Part shown: one piece after another, positions 25,115 to 34,244 of the stretch
Numbering within the stretch: the stretch's first letter is position 1
Layout: the number at the start of each line of letters is the position of its first letter
From: Acidiferrum sp963771295
GTDB taxonomy: Bacteria > Acidobacteriota > Terriglobia > Acidiferrales > UBA7541
Length of the DNA stretch: 64,000 nucleotides
Reading direction: 5' to 3'
Assembly (NCBI GenBank): GCA_963771295.1
Contig: CAVYTB010000005.1
Location: 1,054,001 to 1,118,000, forward strand
Made by a program: the position numbers and the translations under genes
The notes under the pieces: model-generated
The model's input: the letters and a program-made list of their open reading frames with translations, nothing else
What the model was told of the DNA's origin: nothing
The model's database searches: none

Positions 25115-25780
25115 CTACAATGGTTTCGGGGACATTGTATTCGCGGCGGCTGGGGCAGCTGGAGCTAGCTTGCCCTTTTGGTTTAGAAACCACGTGGCTA
25201 CGCGCCAGAGGAGAAGGACGGCAAGGATTGCGGCGTACGTGAGGGGCTCGCGGACATCGGATTTAACCAGCCAGTAGTAGTGAATCACGCCGCAGATGGC
25301 GGCAACATAGATGGCGCGATGGAGAACTTGCCAGCGGCGCCCACCGAGGCGACGGATGCAGCCCTTGGTGGAAGTGATGGCCAAGGGAATCAGCAAAACA
25401 AAACCGAGGAAGCCCACGGTAATGTAGCGGCGTTTTTCGACGTCCTTCCACATTCCGGCGAGACTGAACGATTGGTCGGGGCCGATGTAGGTAAGGAAAT
25501 GCAGGCAGACATAGAAAAAAGCGAACAAGCCGAACATGCGACGAAAGCGAATGAGTTCGGGAAGATTCAGGAGTTTGCGCAGCGGTGTGATCGCGAGAGT
25601 GATGAGCAGAAAGCGCAGCGTCCAATCGCCGGTGAAGTGCTGGATGAACTCGACGGGATTGGCGGTAAGGCGGGCGTTGAAACCGCGATAGACGAGATCG
25701 CCAAGGGGCACGAGGCAGAGCAGAAAGACGGGGAGCTTGGCCCATTTGCTCGACAGGAGTTTGCGCAAGAAGGAACTCAC
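25115..25780 (-). CDS. msrQ: MsrQ, haem membrane subunit of periplasmic methionine sulfoxide reductase
   Basis: A 221-residue membrane protein of the ferric-reductase-like family that passes electrons from the respiratory chain to MsrP. It has about six hydrophobic segments and the haem-ligand histidines in FFYVCLHFLTYIGPD, WQVLHRAIYVAAICGVIHYYW. LGDLVYRGFNARLTANPVEFIQHFTGDWTLRFLLITLAITPLR is characteristic of MsrQ. The GTG start lies one base after the msrP stop. The last eight residues are encoded within a dispersed palindromic repeat. Confidence 0.93.
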   Translation of the reverse strand: MSSFLRKLLSSKWAKLPVFLLCLVPLGDLVYRGFNARLTANPVEFIQHFTGDWTLRFLLITLAITPLRKLLNLPELIRFRRMFGLFAFFYVCLHFLTYIGPDQSFSLAGMWKDVEKRRYITVGFLGFVLLIPLAITSTKGCIRRLGGRRWQVLHRAIYVAAICGVIHYYWLVKSDVREPLTYAAILAVLLLWRVATWFLNQKGKLAPAAPAAANTMSPKPL

Positions 25781-25781
25781 G

Positions 25782-26744
25782 TCAGTGATATTTCTTCAAG
25801 TCCATGCCGGTATACATGCTCGCGACCTGGTCTTCATAGCCGTTGAACATGAGGGTTTTGTGCATAAAGATTTCACCGAGGCGGCGTTCGGTGGCCTGGC
25901 TCCAGCGAGGATGATCGACGTTGGGATTCACGTTGGAGTAGAAACCATATTCCGTTGAAGAGTACAGGCCCCAGGTGGTGGGCGGCTCGGACTTCACAAA
26001 ACGGATTTTCACCAGAGACTTGACGCTTTTGTAGCCGTATTTCCACGGAAGGATCATGCGAACCGGCGCGCCATCCTGATTCGCCAGCGTTTCGCCATAC
26101 ATGCCGACGCAGAGCAGGGTCAGAGGATGCATGGCTTCATCCATGCGCAAACCTTCAACATAAGGAAATTCGATGCCGGCGTGGCTGGCCTGGGGCATCT
26201 GGGAACGATCGAAGTACGTGGTGAAGGCGACGTACTTGGCTTTGTCCGTGGGTTGAGCGAGTTTTACGATGTTGCTGAAGGAATAGCCGATCCAGGGCAC
26301 GACGATGGACCAGCGCTCGACGCAGCGATGACGGTAAATGCGTTCTTCGAGCGGGGCGAGCTTCAGAATGTCGTCCATGCTGAGTTTCATGGGCTTCTGA
26401 ACTTCGCCTTCAATGGAAACGGTCCAAGGGGAAGTGCGGAAATTCTGGGCGTACTTTGCGGGATCGCCCTTGTCGGTGCCAAACTCGTAGAAATTGTTGT
26501 AGTGCGTGACGTCTTCGAAGCTGGTTTGCTTTTCGGTGGTGCTGAATGGGCTTTTGGAGGCTACGGCTAATTTTGTTCCGGCGTAGACATTGGTATCCGG
26601 CAAGGCGAGATTGGAAACGAGCTTTCCGCCGATGGCCATGGCTCCGGCGATGCCCATGCCGCGGAGAATTTGGCGGCGATTGAGATACACCGATTGGGGG
26701 GTAACGTCGGCGTAGGTGAGATCGGGATTTTTGTGATTGGTCAT
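25782..26744 (-). CDS. msrP: MsrP, periplasmic methionine sulfoxide reductase catalytic subunit
   Basis: A 320-residue molybdopterin enzyme that repairs oxidised methionines of periplasmic proteins. The start at 26744 gives a Tat signal (LNRRQILRGMGIAGAMAIGG); reading upstream only adds repeat-derived sequence. The Mo-ligand cysteine is in YRHRCVERWSIVVPW; cofactor-binding parts include FEDVTHYNNFYEFGTDKGDP and VRMILPWKYGYKSVK. The haem subunit msrQ follows after one base, forming the two-component MsrPQ system. Confidence 0.94.
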   Translation of the reverse strand: MTNHKNPDLTYADVTPQSVYLNRRQILRGMGIAGAMAIGGKLVSNLALPDTNVYAGTKLAVASKSPFSTTEKQTSFEDVTHYNNFYEFGTDKGDPAKYAQNFRTSPWTVSIEGEVQKPMKLSMDDILKLAPLEERIYRHRCVERWSIVVPWIGYSFSNIVKLAQPTDKAKYVAFTTYFDRSQMPQASHAGIEFPYVEGLRMDEAMHPLTLLCVGMYGETLANQDGAPVRMILPWKYGYKSVKSLVKIRFVKSEPPTTWGLYSSTEYGFYSNVNPNVDHPRWSQATERRLGEIFMHKTLMFNGYEDQVASMYTGMDLKKYH

Positions 26745-27041
26745 GTTGATTTGATTCAGCTTCCGAGCAGTTTTTGTCGAATCTAAAAGCTCCGACCCAC
26801 TAAAGAGAAACCCAAGAACCCACACGCAAAACCGGCGTGTGGGGCACCCGGCGTTTTGAGAGAAGCGGATCCCTCGCTTCGCTCGGGATGACAACGAATT
26901 TCTAACCCCGCAGCTAACATTTCTTTAGATGCGGGCGGGGCAATGGACGGCGACTTGCCATCCACGCATGGGATTCGGGTAGCCTGCGAAGGTTACAGGA
27001 GAGTTGGTGGAAAAACCAGCCAGGAGCGAGGCTGATTCGGG
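26745..27041. repeat. Intergenic region with two repeat types
   Basis: It contains AGCTCCGACCCACTAAAGAG (26788-26807), related to the tails at 16336 and 17953, and a dispersed element ending CTTCGCTCGGGATGACAAC (26861-26894). The msrP promoter must lie here. No gene. Confidence 0.65.
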
Positions 27042-29210
27042 CTATTTAATGTCCACTTTGCCGGTGAGGGGCAGATCCTGGGACGAAGGTCCAGCCATGA
27101 ATGTGTAGCTGCCGGGAACAAGCTTCCAGCCATCGGGATTTTCCGTGTAGATGGAAAGATATTCGGCCGGGACGTTGACGGTGAGTTCGCGGGTTTCGCC
27201 GGGATTCAAGTGAATTTTGTTAAAGCCGACGAGCCGCTTGAAAGGTTCGCCAGCCCTGGAGGGAAGCGCTGCGTAAACTTGTGCGATTTCGTCTCCCGCG
27301 CGCGAGCCGGTGTTTTTAACGTTGAAGGTGACAACCGTTTCCGTGCCGGGATTCACTTTAAGATCGGAATAGGCGTAGGTGGAGTAAGAAAGACCGAAGC
27401 CGAACGGAAAAAGGACGGGCTTTTGTTCCGCTTCGTACCACTTGTAGCCGACCTTCATTCCTTCGTCATAGGTCACAGAGAACGTGGGTTTGGGGCGGCC
27501 TTGCGAGTCCTTTGGGGGACCGACGAGATTGGGATGGGGCAGATCGGCTTCGCTGCGAGGAAAAGTCATCGGAAGTCTTGCGGAGGGATTCACATCGCCG
27601 AAGAGGATGTTGGCGACAGCGTCGGCGCCTTTGCTTCCGGCAAACCAGGCTTCGACGACAGCAGAAACATTGTCGAGCCAGGGCATGAGGACCGCGGTGC
27701 CTGATTCCAGAACCACGATGGTGTGGGGATTAGCAGCGGCAACTTTTGCGATGAGTTCGTCCTGACTGTCGGGAAGCGACAAATTTGGCAGGTCCTCTTC
27801 TTCGGAGGTCCACTGAGTGGCGAAGACGATGGCAACATCGGATTTTTTGGCGAGATCGGCAGCAGCGGCGGGATCTTTGCCGGAAGCGAAGGCCACCGTG
27901 GCGCCAGGAACTTTAGCGCGTATCGCTTTTAAGGGTGAGGTGGGAAACCAGATGTGCTCTTTCCACTTTGAAGGAGGACGGCCGGGAGCGTCTACCTGCG
28001 CGGAACCACCGCCGGAAATCATGCCGGTATCGGCGTTTTGGCCAATGATGGCGATGGAGCGGACTTTTGCGCGATCGAGAGGAAGCGCGGCGTTAGCGTT
28101 TTTCAGGAGGACGGTACTTTGTTCGGCGATGCGGCGGGAGGTATCGAAGCTGCCCTCGACGTCGATGACACTTTTTTGCATGGGGAAATCGACGAGGCCG
28201 GCGGCGAACTCCGAGCGGAGGATGCGGCGGGCGTGCTCATCAATTTCGGAGAGAGGAACTTTGCCAGACTGCACGGATTCTTTGAGTTTTGCGGCGAAGA
28301 ATTGGTCCAGGGGTTGCTCATTGTCGAGCCCGGCAGCGGAAGCTTTGACGGTGCTGTGCGTGGCCCACCAATCGGAGACGACAAAACCGGGAAAGGCCCA
28401 GTCTTTTTTGAGAACGTCGGTGAGGAGGTATTTGTTTTCGCAAGCGTAGTCGCCGTTGAGCGCGTTGTAGGAGCACATGACGGCCGCGGGATTGCCGATG
28501 GCGATGCCGATTTTGAAGGCGAGGAGATCGCTTTCGTGAAGAGCTCGTTTGCTGATGATGACGTTGACTTCATTGCGGCCGCTTTCCTGATCGTTGACGG
28601 CGTAATGCTTGATGTCGCCGAGAACGTGCTGGGCTTGTTCGCACTTGATGCGATTGCCAACCATGGTGCCGGCGAGAATTGGATCTTCACCCTGGTATTC
28701 GAAGGTGCGGCCATTGCGCGGTTCGCGAGTGATATTGGTGCCGCCGCCGAGCGTCATGTTGAAACCCTGCGCGCGGAGTTCGCGGCCGATCAAAGCGCCA
28801 TATTCGCAGGCGGCTTGCGTGTCCCAACTGGCCGCAGCTGCCAAATTCGAGGGAAGCGCGGTGGAGTAACGGCCATTTTCGCCGCTGTTGCGAATGCCGT
28901 AGGCGGCGTCGCTGATTTGAATCATAGGAATTCCGAGGCGTGGGATGCCGAGCACGTAGCCGGCACCGCCATTGCTGAGGGCGTCGCTGGGGCTGGGCTT
29001 GGTGACGCCGCGCATGCCGTTGCCGTGCAGCAAATCGATCTTCTCGTCGAGGGTCATTTCTTTGAGAACGAGATCGGCGCGGGCATCGGGAGAAAGTTGA
29101 GAATTCATCCAGGGCTGCTGCTGAGCGAAAGAAGGAAGAGCGACGAGCAGAAGAGCGAAGAGTGCCGCCGCGAGAAAGAAATAGCGGCGGAAAAGCAGGG
29201 TGATAGTCAT
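27042..29210 (-). CDS. Secreted glycoside hydrolase family 3 beta-glucosidase-like enzyme
   Basis: A 722-residue exported enzyme. The signal peptide is residues 1-29 (FFLAAALFALLLVALPSFAQ). The GH3 N-terminal domain runs to about residue 310, with the nucleophile Asp in GFVVSDWWATHS and the sugar-binding QESGRNEVNVIISKRALHESDLLAFK. The alpha/beta sandwich follows (IAIIGQNADTG, VAIVFATQWTSEEEDLPNLSLPDSQDELI), then a fibronectin-III-like domain (VVTFNVKNTGSRAGDEIAQVYAALPS) and a short tail. It should release glucose or another sugar from beta-linked oligosaccharides. No neighbouring carbohydrate genes. Confidence 0.92.
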   Translation of the reverse strand: MTITLLFRRYFFLAAALFALLLVALPSFAQQQPWMNSQLSPDARADLVLKEMTLDEKIDLLHGNGMRGVTKPSPSDALSNGGAGYVLGIPRLGIPMIQISDAAYGIRNSGENGRYSTALPSNLAAAASWDTQAACEYGALIGRELRAQGFNMTLGGGTNITREPRNGRTFEYQGEDPILAGTMVGNRIKCEQAQHVLGDIKHYAVNDQESGRNEVNVIISKRALHESDLLAFKIGIAIGNPAAVMCSYNALNGDYACENKYLLTDVLKKDWAFPGFVVSDWWATHSTVKASAAGLDNEQPLDQFFAAKLKESVQSGKVPLSEIDEHARRILRSEFAAGLVDFPMQKSVIDVEGSFDTSRRIAEQSTVLLKNANAALPLDRAKVRSIAIIGQNADTGMISGGGSAQVDAPGRPPSKWKEHIWFPTSPLKAIRAKVPGATVAFASGKDPAAAADLAKKSDVAIVFATQWTSEEEDLPNLSLPDSQDELIAKVAAANPHTIVVLESGTAVLMPWLDNVSAVVEAWFAGSKGADAVANILFGDVNPSARLPMTFPRSEADLPHPNLVGPPKDSQGRPKPTFSVTYDEGMKVGYKWYEAEQKPVLFPFGFGLSYSTYAYSDLKVNPGTETVVTFNVKNTGSRAGDEIAQVYAALPSRAGEPFKRLVGFNKIHLNPGETRELTVNVPAEYLSIYTENPDGWKLVPGSYTFMAGPSSQDLPLTGKVDIK

Positions 29211-29422
29211 CAGGGCGGCTCCGAGAGCGTTAAGTTGCTGCGTTCATCATAACCAGAAAAGAGGAGTTGGCGCTGCGTTGAGTGGGCAAAGTGCGAACTA
29301 GTAGTAGACGCGAAACTTGGGGAGCATTGATTGTCACTGAAGTCGAATGGACAGGACCACTGTTGGATGCGGAAGTGTTCCAGAGGTCCTGCCCACGACG
29401 GGGCGAGCGATGAAGTTGCCAG

Positions 29423-30061
29423 TCAGATTGCGGGATGGTGTGCCGGTGTCATCGTTTGACGAGAGGGCTCGGACGCAGCTTTCCAGGTTCTTGCCTGGGC
29501 GATGCAAATTACGTGAAAAATCATGTACAGGGGCACGAGGAACGTTGGCACCAGACTAAGCGGCAGGACGGTCATAGCGGCGGTCGTAGGTCCCTGCGGG
29601 CTAAGCAGCGCGGCGGTGGTGCCGAGGCTAACCGCCAACACAAGGTCGAGGATTCCAAATATTTGCCAGAGAATGAAGCTGCTGCGGTGGCGGGGAGTGA
29701 CGAGGCGCCAAGCGACGAAGGCTGCAGTCGCGCCGATGGCCATGTCGCCGTATCCCGCGGGCAATGCAAAGACCGCCGGGAGGATGCCGCGAGCTTCAAG
29801 GAGGACGAAGGTGAACCCGATAAGTCTGGAGGCTTGCAGCGAAGTCAAGATCGTTGGGTTCAAAGACAGACTGAACTGCCGGAACTGCTGCGAAACGGCA
29901 AACCACAACGCGAACAAAATAAGCGGCAGCGACGCAGCGATGCCCACACCGACTCCGATGCGATTCGAGCCGTTCTGAAAAACATGCAGAGCCGCAGCAG
30001 ACAACGCGAGAATAAACCAAGCGACGAGCAGTCCCGTGACGAGTTTTGCGTAATTCTTCAT
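29423..30061 (-). CDS. Integral membrane protein controlled by MarR
   Basis: A 212-residue protein with about six hydrophobic segments (LVTGLLVAWFILALSAAALHV, GIAASLPLILFALWFAV, LPAVFALPAGYGDMAIGATAAFVAW, FGILDLVLAVSLGTTAALL, VPTFLVPLYMIFHVICIAQ). No characterised family comes to mind. Its ATG overlaps the stop of the MarR-type regulator by 4 nt, so the two are co-transcribed and the regulator probably controls this protein. A role in efflux or stress response is only a guess from that context. Confidence 0.78.
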   Translation of the reverse strand: MKNYAKLVTGLLVAWFILALSAAALHVFQNGSNRIGVGVGIAASLPLILFALWFAVSQQFRQFSLSLNPTILTSLQASRLIGFTFVLLEARGILPAVFALPAGYGDMAIGATAAFVAWRLVTPRHRSSFILWQIFGILDLVLAVSLGTTAALLSPQGPTTAAMTVLPLSLVPTFLVPLYMIFHVICIAQARTWKAASEPSRQTMTPAHHPAI

Positions 30062-30525
30062 AGCGAGCCTCCTTGTTTGGTAACCATGGCAGTCAGTTCA
30101 TTCGAAAGACGAAAAAGATCAGTCCAAGCTTTATCGCCAAGTTGAAGGCGCAGGCGCGATTGCACTTTCTCCCAAAGCGGCAGAGCACGGCCGAGTTGTT
30201 CTTGGCCGGCTTTCGTTAACCGTAGCCAGCGTTCCCTGCGGTCGTCGCCGCGGCGCTCTGCAATCCAGCCTTGGCGACGCATGATTCCGAGAGTTCGCGT
30301 CAGACTGGTGCTGTCCATTGCGAGGATTTCGCCGAGCCGTCCCTGAGAGCACTCACCGGTGCGCACCAAGGCTTGGAGAATGGTGAACTGCGAGGAGCGC
30401 AGGCCGAGTGGGCGAAGCGCCTGCTCATAGAGTTGAGTGAGTGCGCGGGAGGACCTGCGGAGCGTGCCGCAAAAGCAGGGCAGCGCAGGCGGCAGGGAGT
30501 GGTTCGGTTGGATCGAGTGGCCCAT
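30058..30525 (-). CDS. MarR-family transcriptional regulator
   Basis: A 155-residue winged-helix repressor: LRRSSRALTQLYEQALRPLGLRSSQFTILQALVRTGECSQGRLGEILAMDSTSLTRTLGIMRRQGWIAERRGDDRRERWLRLTKAG, with the DDRRERW wing typical of MarR. I chose the ATG at 30525, which directly follows a palindrome; a GTG at 30564 would place the palindrome inside the gene. No ribosome site is seen, so the message may be leaderless. It is coupled to the membrane protein gene downstream by a 4-nt overlap. Confidence 0.88.
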   Translation of the reverse strand: MGHSIQPNHSLPPALPCFCGTLRRSSRALTQLYEQALRPLGLRSSQFTILQALVRTGECSQGRLGEILAMDSTSLTRTLGIMRRQGWIAERRGDDRRERWLRLTKAGQEQLGRALPLWEKVQSRLRLQLGDKAWTDLFRLSNELTAMVTKQGGSL

Positions 30526-30529
30526 GGGA

Positions 30530-30553
30530 ATATAGATGCATATACATCTATAT
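30530..30553 (-). promoter_or_regulatory. Palindromic operator of the MarR operon
   Basis: ATATAGATG-CATATA-CATCTATAT is a perfect 9-bp inverted repeat with a 6-bp spacer, ending 4 bp before the regulator ATG. Its size and AT-rich nature fit a MarR dimer site that autorepresses the operon. Confidence 0.7.
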
Positions 30554-30686
30554 TGGTTACGCACGATTTTCGCATTGGCCGGGGCGGATCAAAATGCGGA
30601 CCGGTCCGGCGATGCAGGTTGGTCCTTGCGGCAGTGGTTTGCCGGGGCGTAACGTAGTTGATTCAGAGGCTTGCCTGGAGGTGCGT

Positions 30687-31169
30687 ATGTTCTGCAGTGC
30701 GTGCGGAGCTCAAATCCAACCGACTTTCAGCATTTGTCCGAATTGCCAGCGTCCGGTTTCCGCGGCGATCACTCCATCGCTGCCGGGCCGTTTTGACCGG
30801 CACGTGCATACGTTGGGGATTCTGTGGATCATTGTTGGCGCGCTGTTCGTGATCCCCGGATTCGTGCTGCTGATCATCAGCAACATGGTGCGATTTGCAA
30901 TTCCGGTGCATGAAACGATGGGACGATTCACTGCGCCGCTGGTGTTGTCGGTCATCGGAGGGTCGCTGTTCATCGTGGCGGCTTGTGGAATCCTGGTGGG
31001 CTGGGGATTGATACGGCTGCAGCCTTGGGCGCGGATGGCGGCGATCGTGATCGGCATTGTCGCGCTGCTGCACCCTCCTTTCGGCACCGCGCTGGGCATC
31101 TATACGCTGTGGGTGCTGCTGACTGATCAGGGCGGCGCGGAATACGACCGCCTGGCTCACGCGGCCTGA
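30687..31169 (+). CDS. Zinc-ribbon membrane protein
   Basis: A 160-residue protein with GGAGG before the ATG at 30687. The first 25 residues are a zinc ribbon (MFCSACGAQIQPTFSICPNCQRPV, two CxxC pairs). Three or four membrane segments follow (LGILWIIVGALFVIPGFVLLII, LVLSVIGGSLFIVAACGILVGWGL, MAAIVIGIVALLHPPFGTALGIYTLWVLL). Such zinc-ribbon membrane proteins are common in Acidobacteriota; function unknown. Confidence 0.82.
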   Translation: MFCSACGAQIQPTFSICPNCQRPVSAAITPSLPGRFDRHVHTLGILWIIVGALFVIPGFVLLIISNMVRFAIPVHETMGRFTAPLVLSVIGGSLFIVAACGILVGWGLIRLQPWARMAAIVIGIVALLHPPFGTALGIYTLWVLLTDQGGAEYDRLAHAA

Positions 31170-31219
31170 TGCCGATGCTTATCTGTTTCAGATAATCATG
31201 AAGCTGCGGTTGACGAGAA

Positions 31220-33526
31220 TCAGGCTTTTGCGCGGCTGTGAGCGCGGCGATCCGCAACTTTGCCCTTGTGCGACAAAGCCGCTGGACCTTTAGGAACTTT
31301 CAGGCACGAGTCTTCGTGGGTCAGAAAGTGAAGTTGGCTATCGAGCGCGTCGGGCTGTGAACTCTTAGCGCTACGGGCGTAATGGCCGTCGCTTTGTAGA
31401 TGATGGGATTTTTTTTCGTCGGCCAACTGAACGGTAAGAACATCCTTCAAGCGGCGAAGCAACTTGGGATTGGTCACCGGGAAAATAATCTCGACGCGAT
31501 GGCTGAGGTTGCGTCGCATCAGGTCCGCGCTGCCAAGATAAATTTCCTCGGCGCCGCCATTGCGGAAATAATACACGCGACTGTGCTCGAGGAAGCGGCC
31601 GACGATACTGGTGACGCGGATATTGTCGCTGAATCCCGGCAGCAGGGGCCGCAAACAGCAAAGTCCGCGTACCAGCAGATCCACCTGCACGCCCGCTTGC
31701 GAGGCGCGATAGAGCAGCCGAATCATTTTCGGATCTTCCAGCGCGTTCATCTTGAAGATTAGATGGCCGCGTTCGCCTTTCTGCTGGAAGTCGATTTCGC
31801 GCAGAATCATTTTTTCAAGGCGCTGCCTTAGATTGACAGGGGCGACCAGAAGCTCGTGGGGTTCGTTTTTGCGGGAATAGCCGGTGAGCGAGTTGAAAAA
31901 GTAGGTGACATCGTCGGCGATTCGTTCGTTGCAGGTCAAAAAGCCGAAGTCGGTGTACATGCGGGCGGTAGAAGGGTTGTAGTTGCCAGTTCCCAGGTGC
32001 ACGTACCGGCGAATCACGTCGCCTTCGCGGCGGACGACCAGCGCGACCTTGGAATGGACCTTGAGCCCAACCAAACCGTAGACCACATGCACGCCGGCAT
32101 CTTCCAGCATTCGCGCCCACTCAATGTTGCTTTCTTCGTCGAAGCGGGCTTTGAGTTCCACCAGGACGGAGACCTGCTTGCCCTGCTCGACGGCTTCCAG
32201 CAGAGTGGCAACGATCGGCGAGTTGCGACCCACACGATACAAGGTGACTTTAATCGCCAGGACGTTTGGATCGTGCGCAGCTTCCTGCAAGAATTCCACG
32301 ACCGGCTGAAAAGATTCGTAAGGATGATGCAGCAGGAGATCTTCGCGGCGAATGGCGGAGAAAACGTCTTCCTCGGAATCGGCGGCCAGGCACGGGGGAA
32401 TGTAAGGCAAGAAGGGCTTGTCCTTCAAATCGGGCCGGTCAATGGAGCAAAGGTCCATGAGGCGGCGGAGGCCGATGGGGCCGCGGATGCGGTAGACGTC
32501 TTGTTTGTCGATGGGAAGATTGCTGGCCAGGATCTCCAGAATTTTCTCGGACATGTTGGTGTCGACCTGCAGGCGGACGACGGAGGTGAAGCGGCGTTTG
32601 CGGATGGCCTCTTCAACACTTTCCAGCAGGTCGTCGCTCTCCAATTCCTGGATGGCTACTTCGGCGTCGCGAGTCACGCGGAAGGGGTAAGCCTCCACAA
32701 TCTCCATTCCGGGAAACAGTGGTTGAAGATTTGCGGTGATCAATTGCTCTAGCCACACGAAGGTTGTTGCCAACTTTGCTGATTTCGAAGACTTTCCTTT
32801 ACCTGCACCGGAGACTACCGGAACGAGCTGCGGCAGCGAGTCTGGCACTTTCACGCGAGCGAAGTTTTCCGTGCCCTGGTTGTCTCCCACGACGACGGCC
32901 AGATTCAAACTGCCACTGGAGATATGGGGGAAGGGGCGGCCGGGATCGAACGCCAACGGAGTGAGAACCGGGAAGACGTTTTGCAGGAAATACTCATCCA
33001 TCGCGGAGCGTTCTTCCGGGGTTAAGGAAGGGAGATCCAGGACGCGAACGCCTTCGCGATCAAGAGCCGGCAGAAGCGTGTCGCGCAGAAAATCATGGAT
33101 TTCTTCAACGAGCTGCCGAACTTCCTGGCGAATCAGTTGAAGCTGAATGGCCGCGGGCAGGCCGTCGACGCTGGCCTCTTGAACGCCGCTGGCCGCCTGC
33201 TCTTGCAGACCCGCGACTCTGACCATAAAGAACTCATCCAGGTTGGAACTGACGATGGAGAGGAACTTGACCCTCTCGAGCAGGGGATTTTCCGGATCCT
33301 GCGCTTGTTCCAAGACCCTTCTTTGGAACTGCAATAGGCTTAGTTCGCGATTGATGTAGAGCTCGGGCGACTCCAGGGAGAGATTTGGGGGATTGGCTGG
33401 GGCTTCCGAAGAAGGCGGAGCAACGGACGAAGTTGAGGAGCCGGAAGACTCTTTCGGCTCGTGCGAATTCAATTCGCTGATTGGGGAAGGCTGCATAGAG
33501 GCCCCTGCTGCACTTGGTTCTTGCAC
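31220..33526 (-). CDS. ppk1: Polyphosphate kinase 1
   Basis: A 768-residue enzyme making polyphosphate from ATP, peripheral to the membrane. Domain order is standard: N-terminal helical domain (YINRELSLLQFQRRVLEQAQDPENPLLERVKFLSIVSSNLDEFFMVRVAGL), head domain (LPSLTPEERSAMDEYF), then two C-terminal domains with LLHHPYESFQPVVEFL, GLKVHSKVALVVRR and YVHLGTGNYNPSTARMYTDFGF, which carry the phosphohistidine and its partner His. The first 45 residues (Ser/Pro/Glu-rich) and last 45 are extra. Start is a GTG with GGGAG upstream; an ATG ten codons on is possible. Confidence 0.96.
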   Translation of the reverse strand: MQEPSAAGASMQPSPISELNSHEPKESSGSSTSSVAPPSSEAPANPPNLSLESPELYINRELSLLQFQRRVLEQAQDPENPLLERVKFLSIVSSNLDEFFMVRVAGLQEQAASGVQEASVDGLPAAIQLQLIRQEVRQLVEEIHDFLRDTLLPALDREGVRVLDLPSLTPEERSAMDEYFLQNVFPVLTPLAFDPGRPFPHISSGSLNLAVVVGDNQGTENFARVKVPDSLPQLVPVVSGAGKGKSSKSAKLATTFVWLEQLITANLQPLFPGMEIVEAYPFRVTRDAEVAIQELESDDLLESVEEAIRKRRFTSVVRLQVDTNMSEKILEILASNLPIDKQDVYRIRGPIGLRRLMDLCSIDRPDLKDKPFLPYIPPCLAADSEEDVFSAIRREDLLLHHPYESFQPVVEFLQEAAHDPNVLAIKVTLYRVGRNSPIVATLLEAVEQGKQVSVLVELKARFDEESNIEWARMLEDAGVHVVYGLVGLKVHSKVALVVRREGDVIRRYVHLGTGNYNPSTARMYTDFGFLTCNERIADDVTYFFNSLTGYSRKNEPHELLVAPVNLRQRLEKMILREIDFQQKGERGHLIFKMNALEDPKMIRLLYRASQAGVQVDLLVRGLCCLRPLLPGFSDNIRVTSIVGRFLEHSRVYYFRNGGAEEIYLGSADLMRRNLSHRVEIIFPVTNPKLLRRLKDVLTVQLADEKKSHHLQSDGHYARSAKSSQPDALDSQLHFLTHEDSCLKVPKGPAALSHKGKVADRRAHSRAKA

Positions 33527-33616
33527 GAAACAACTCCCTTAGGTCTAGCACCCTGGTGACCGCCCCACTAGTTTCCTCGCCACAGCGTGCGATGTCAAAG
33601 CGGGCATGACCCCAGG

Positions 33617-34054
33617 TCAACGAGCGCCGCCAGCCGAGGAGGAGGACGAATGTGCCTGAGATTTGGTGGCATGGTCTTCCGCTCTTGCACGCAACACCAG
33701 TACCGGGCAGGCGGCCTGCTCTACCACTTTCTGAGCCACGGAACCAAACGCAATGCGGCGCCAACCGGTCATGCCGTGCGTGGCGATGACGATCATATCG
33801 GCGTGGTCGTGCTCCGCAATGCGCACCAATTCCATGCCCACGTCGTTTGCGGTGCCGACTTCCGTGCGCACATCCAGATTTTTGGCCTGCAGTCTGGTTG
33901 CAAGGTCCGACAGTTGCTTGGAAGCTGCCTGATGGAGTTCGCTGTCGAGCACGGCTGAGCCGAGGCGCGATGCCATGTCTGTGGCGACCTCGAGGGATTG
34001 TCGGGAAGACTCGCTGAAATCGATGGGAACGAGGATCAAGTGAGGGGGCATCAT
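33617..34054 (-). CDS. Universal stress protein, UspA family
   Basis: A 145-residue single Usp domain. LILVPIDFSESSRQSLEVATDMASRLGSAV is the first strand and helix; MIVIATHGMTGWRRIAFGSVAQKVVEQAACPVLVLRA carries the nucleotide-binding loop HGxxG...GS, so it probably binds ATP. The connection between the first helix and DSELHQAAS is shorter than usual (about 20 residues missing). The Ser-rich tail (SSSSSAGG) is disordered. It lies upstream of ppk1 on the same strand, with 90 bp between. Confidence 0.88.
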   Translation of the reverse strand: MMPPHLILVPIDFSESSRQSLEVATDMASRLGSAVLDSELHQAASKQLSDLATRLQAKNLDVRTEVGTANDVGMELVRIAEHDHADMIVIATHGMTGWRRIAFGSVAQKVVEQAACPVLVLRARAEDHATKSQAHSSSSSAGGAR

Positions 34055-34244
34055 GGTTGTTCCTTGGCGCGGACTTCCAAGCGCCGATAAGGGCGGAAGC
34101 CATGCTATCAGAGGAATTTTCCGGGATATGACGGATGTATTGCAGTTTCGTTAAATTCATCGTGGAGGATTTGCGTCGCGTGACTGTGCGGCCTGGCCGG
34201 CAATCTGAAGGTGGAGTACCCCTGGACGAAGGCTGGTCTCCAGT

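Noticed and set aside
28038..29252. Plus-strand open frame of 404 codons
   Set aside because: It is the antisense shadow of the GH3 gene, a result of high GC at third positions.
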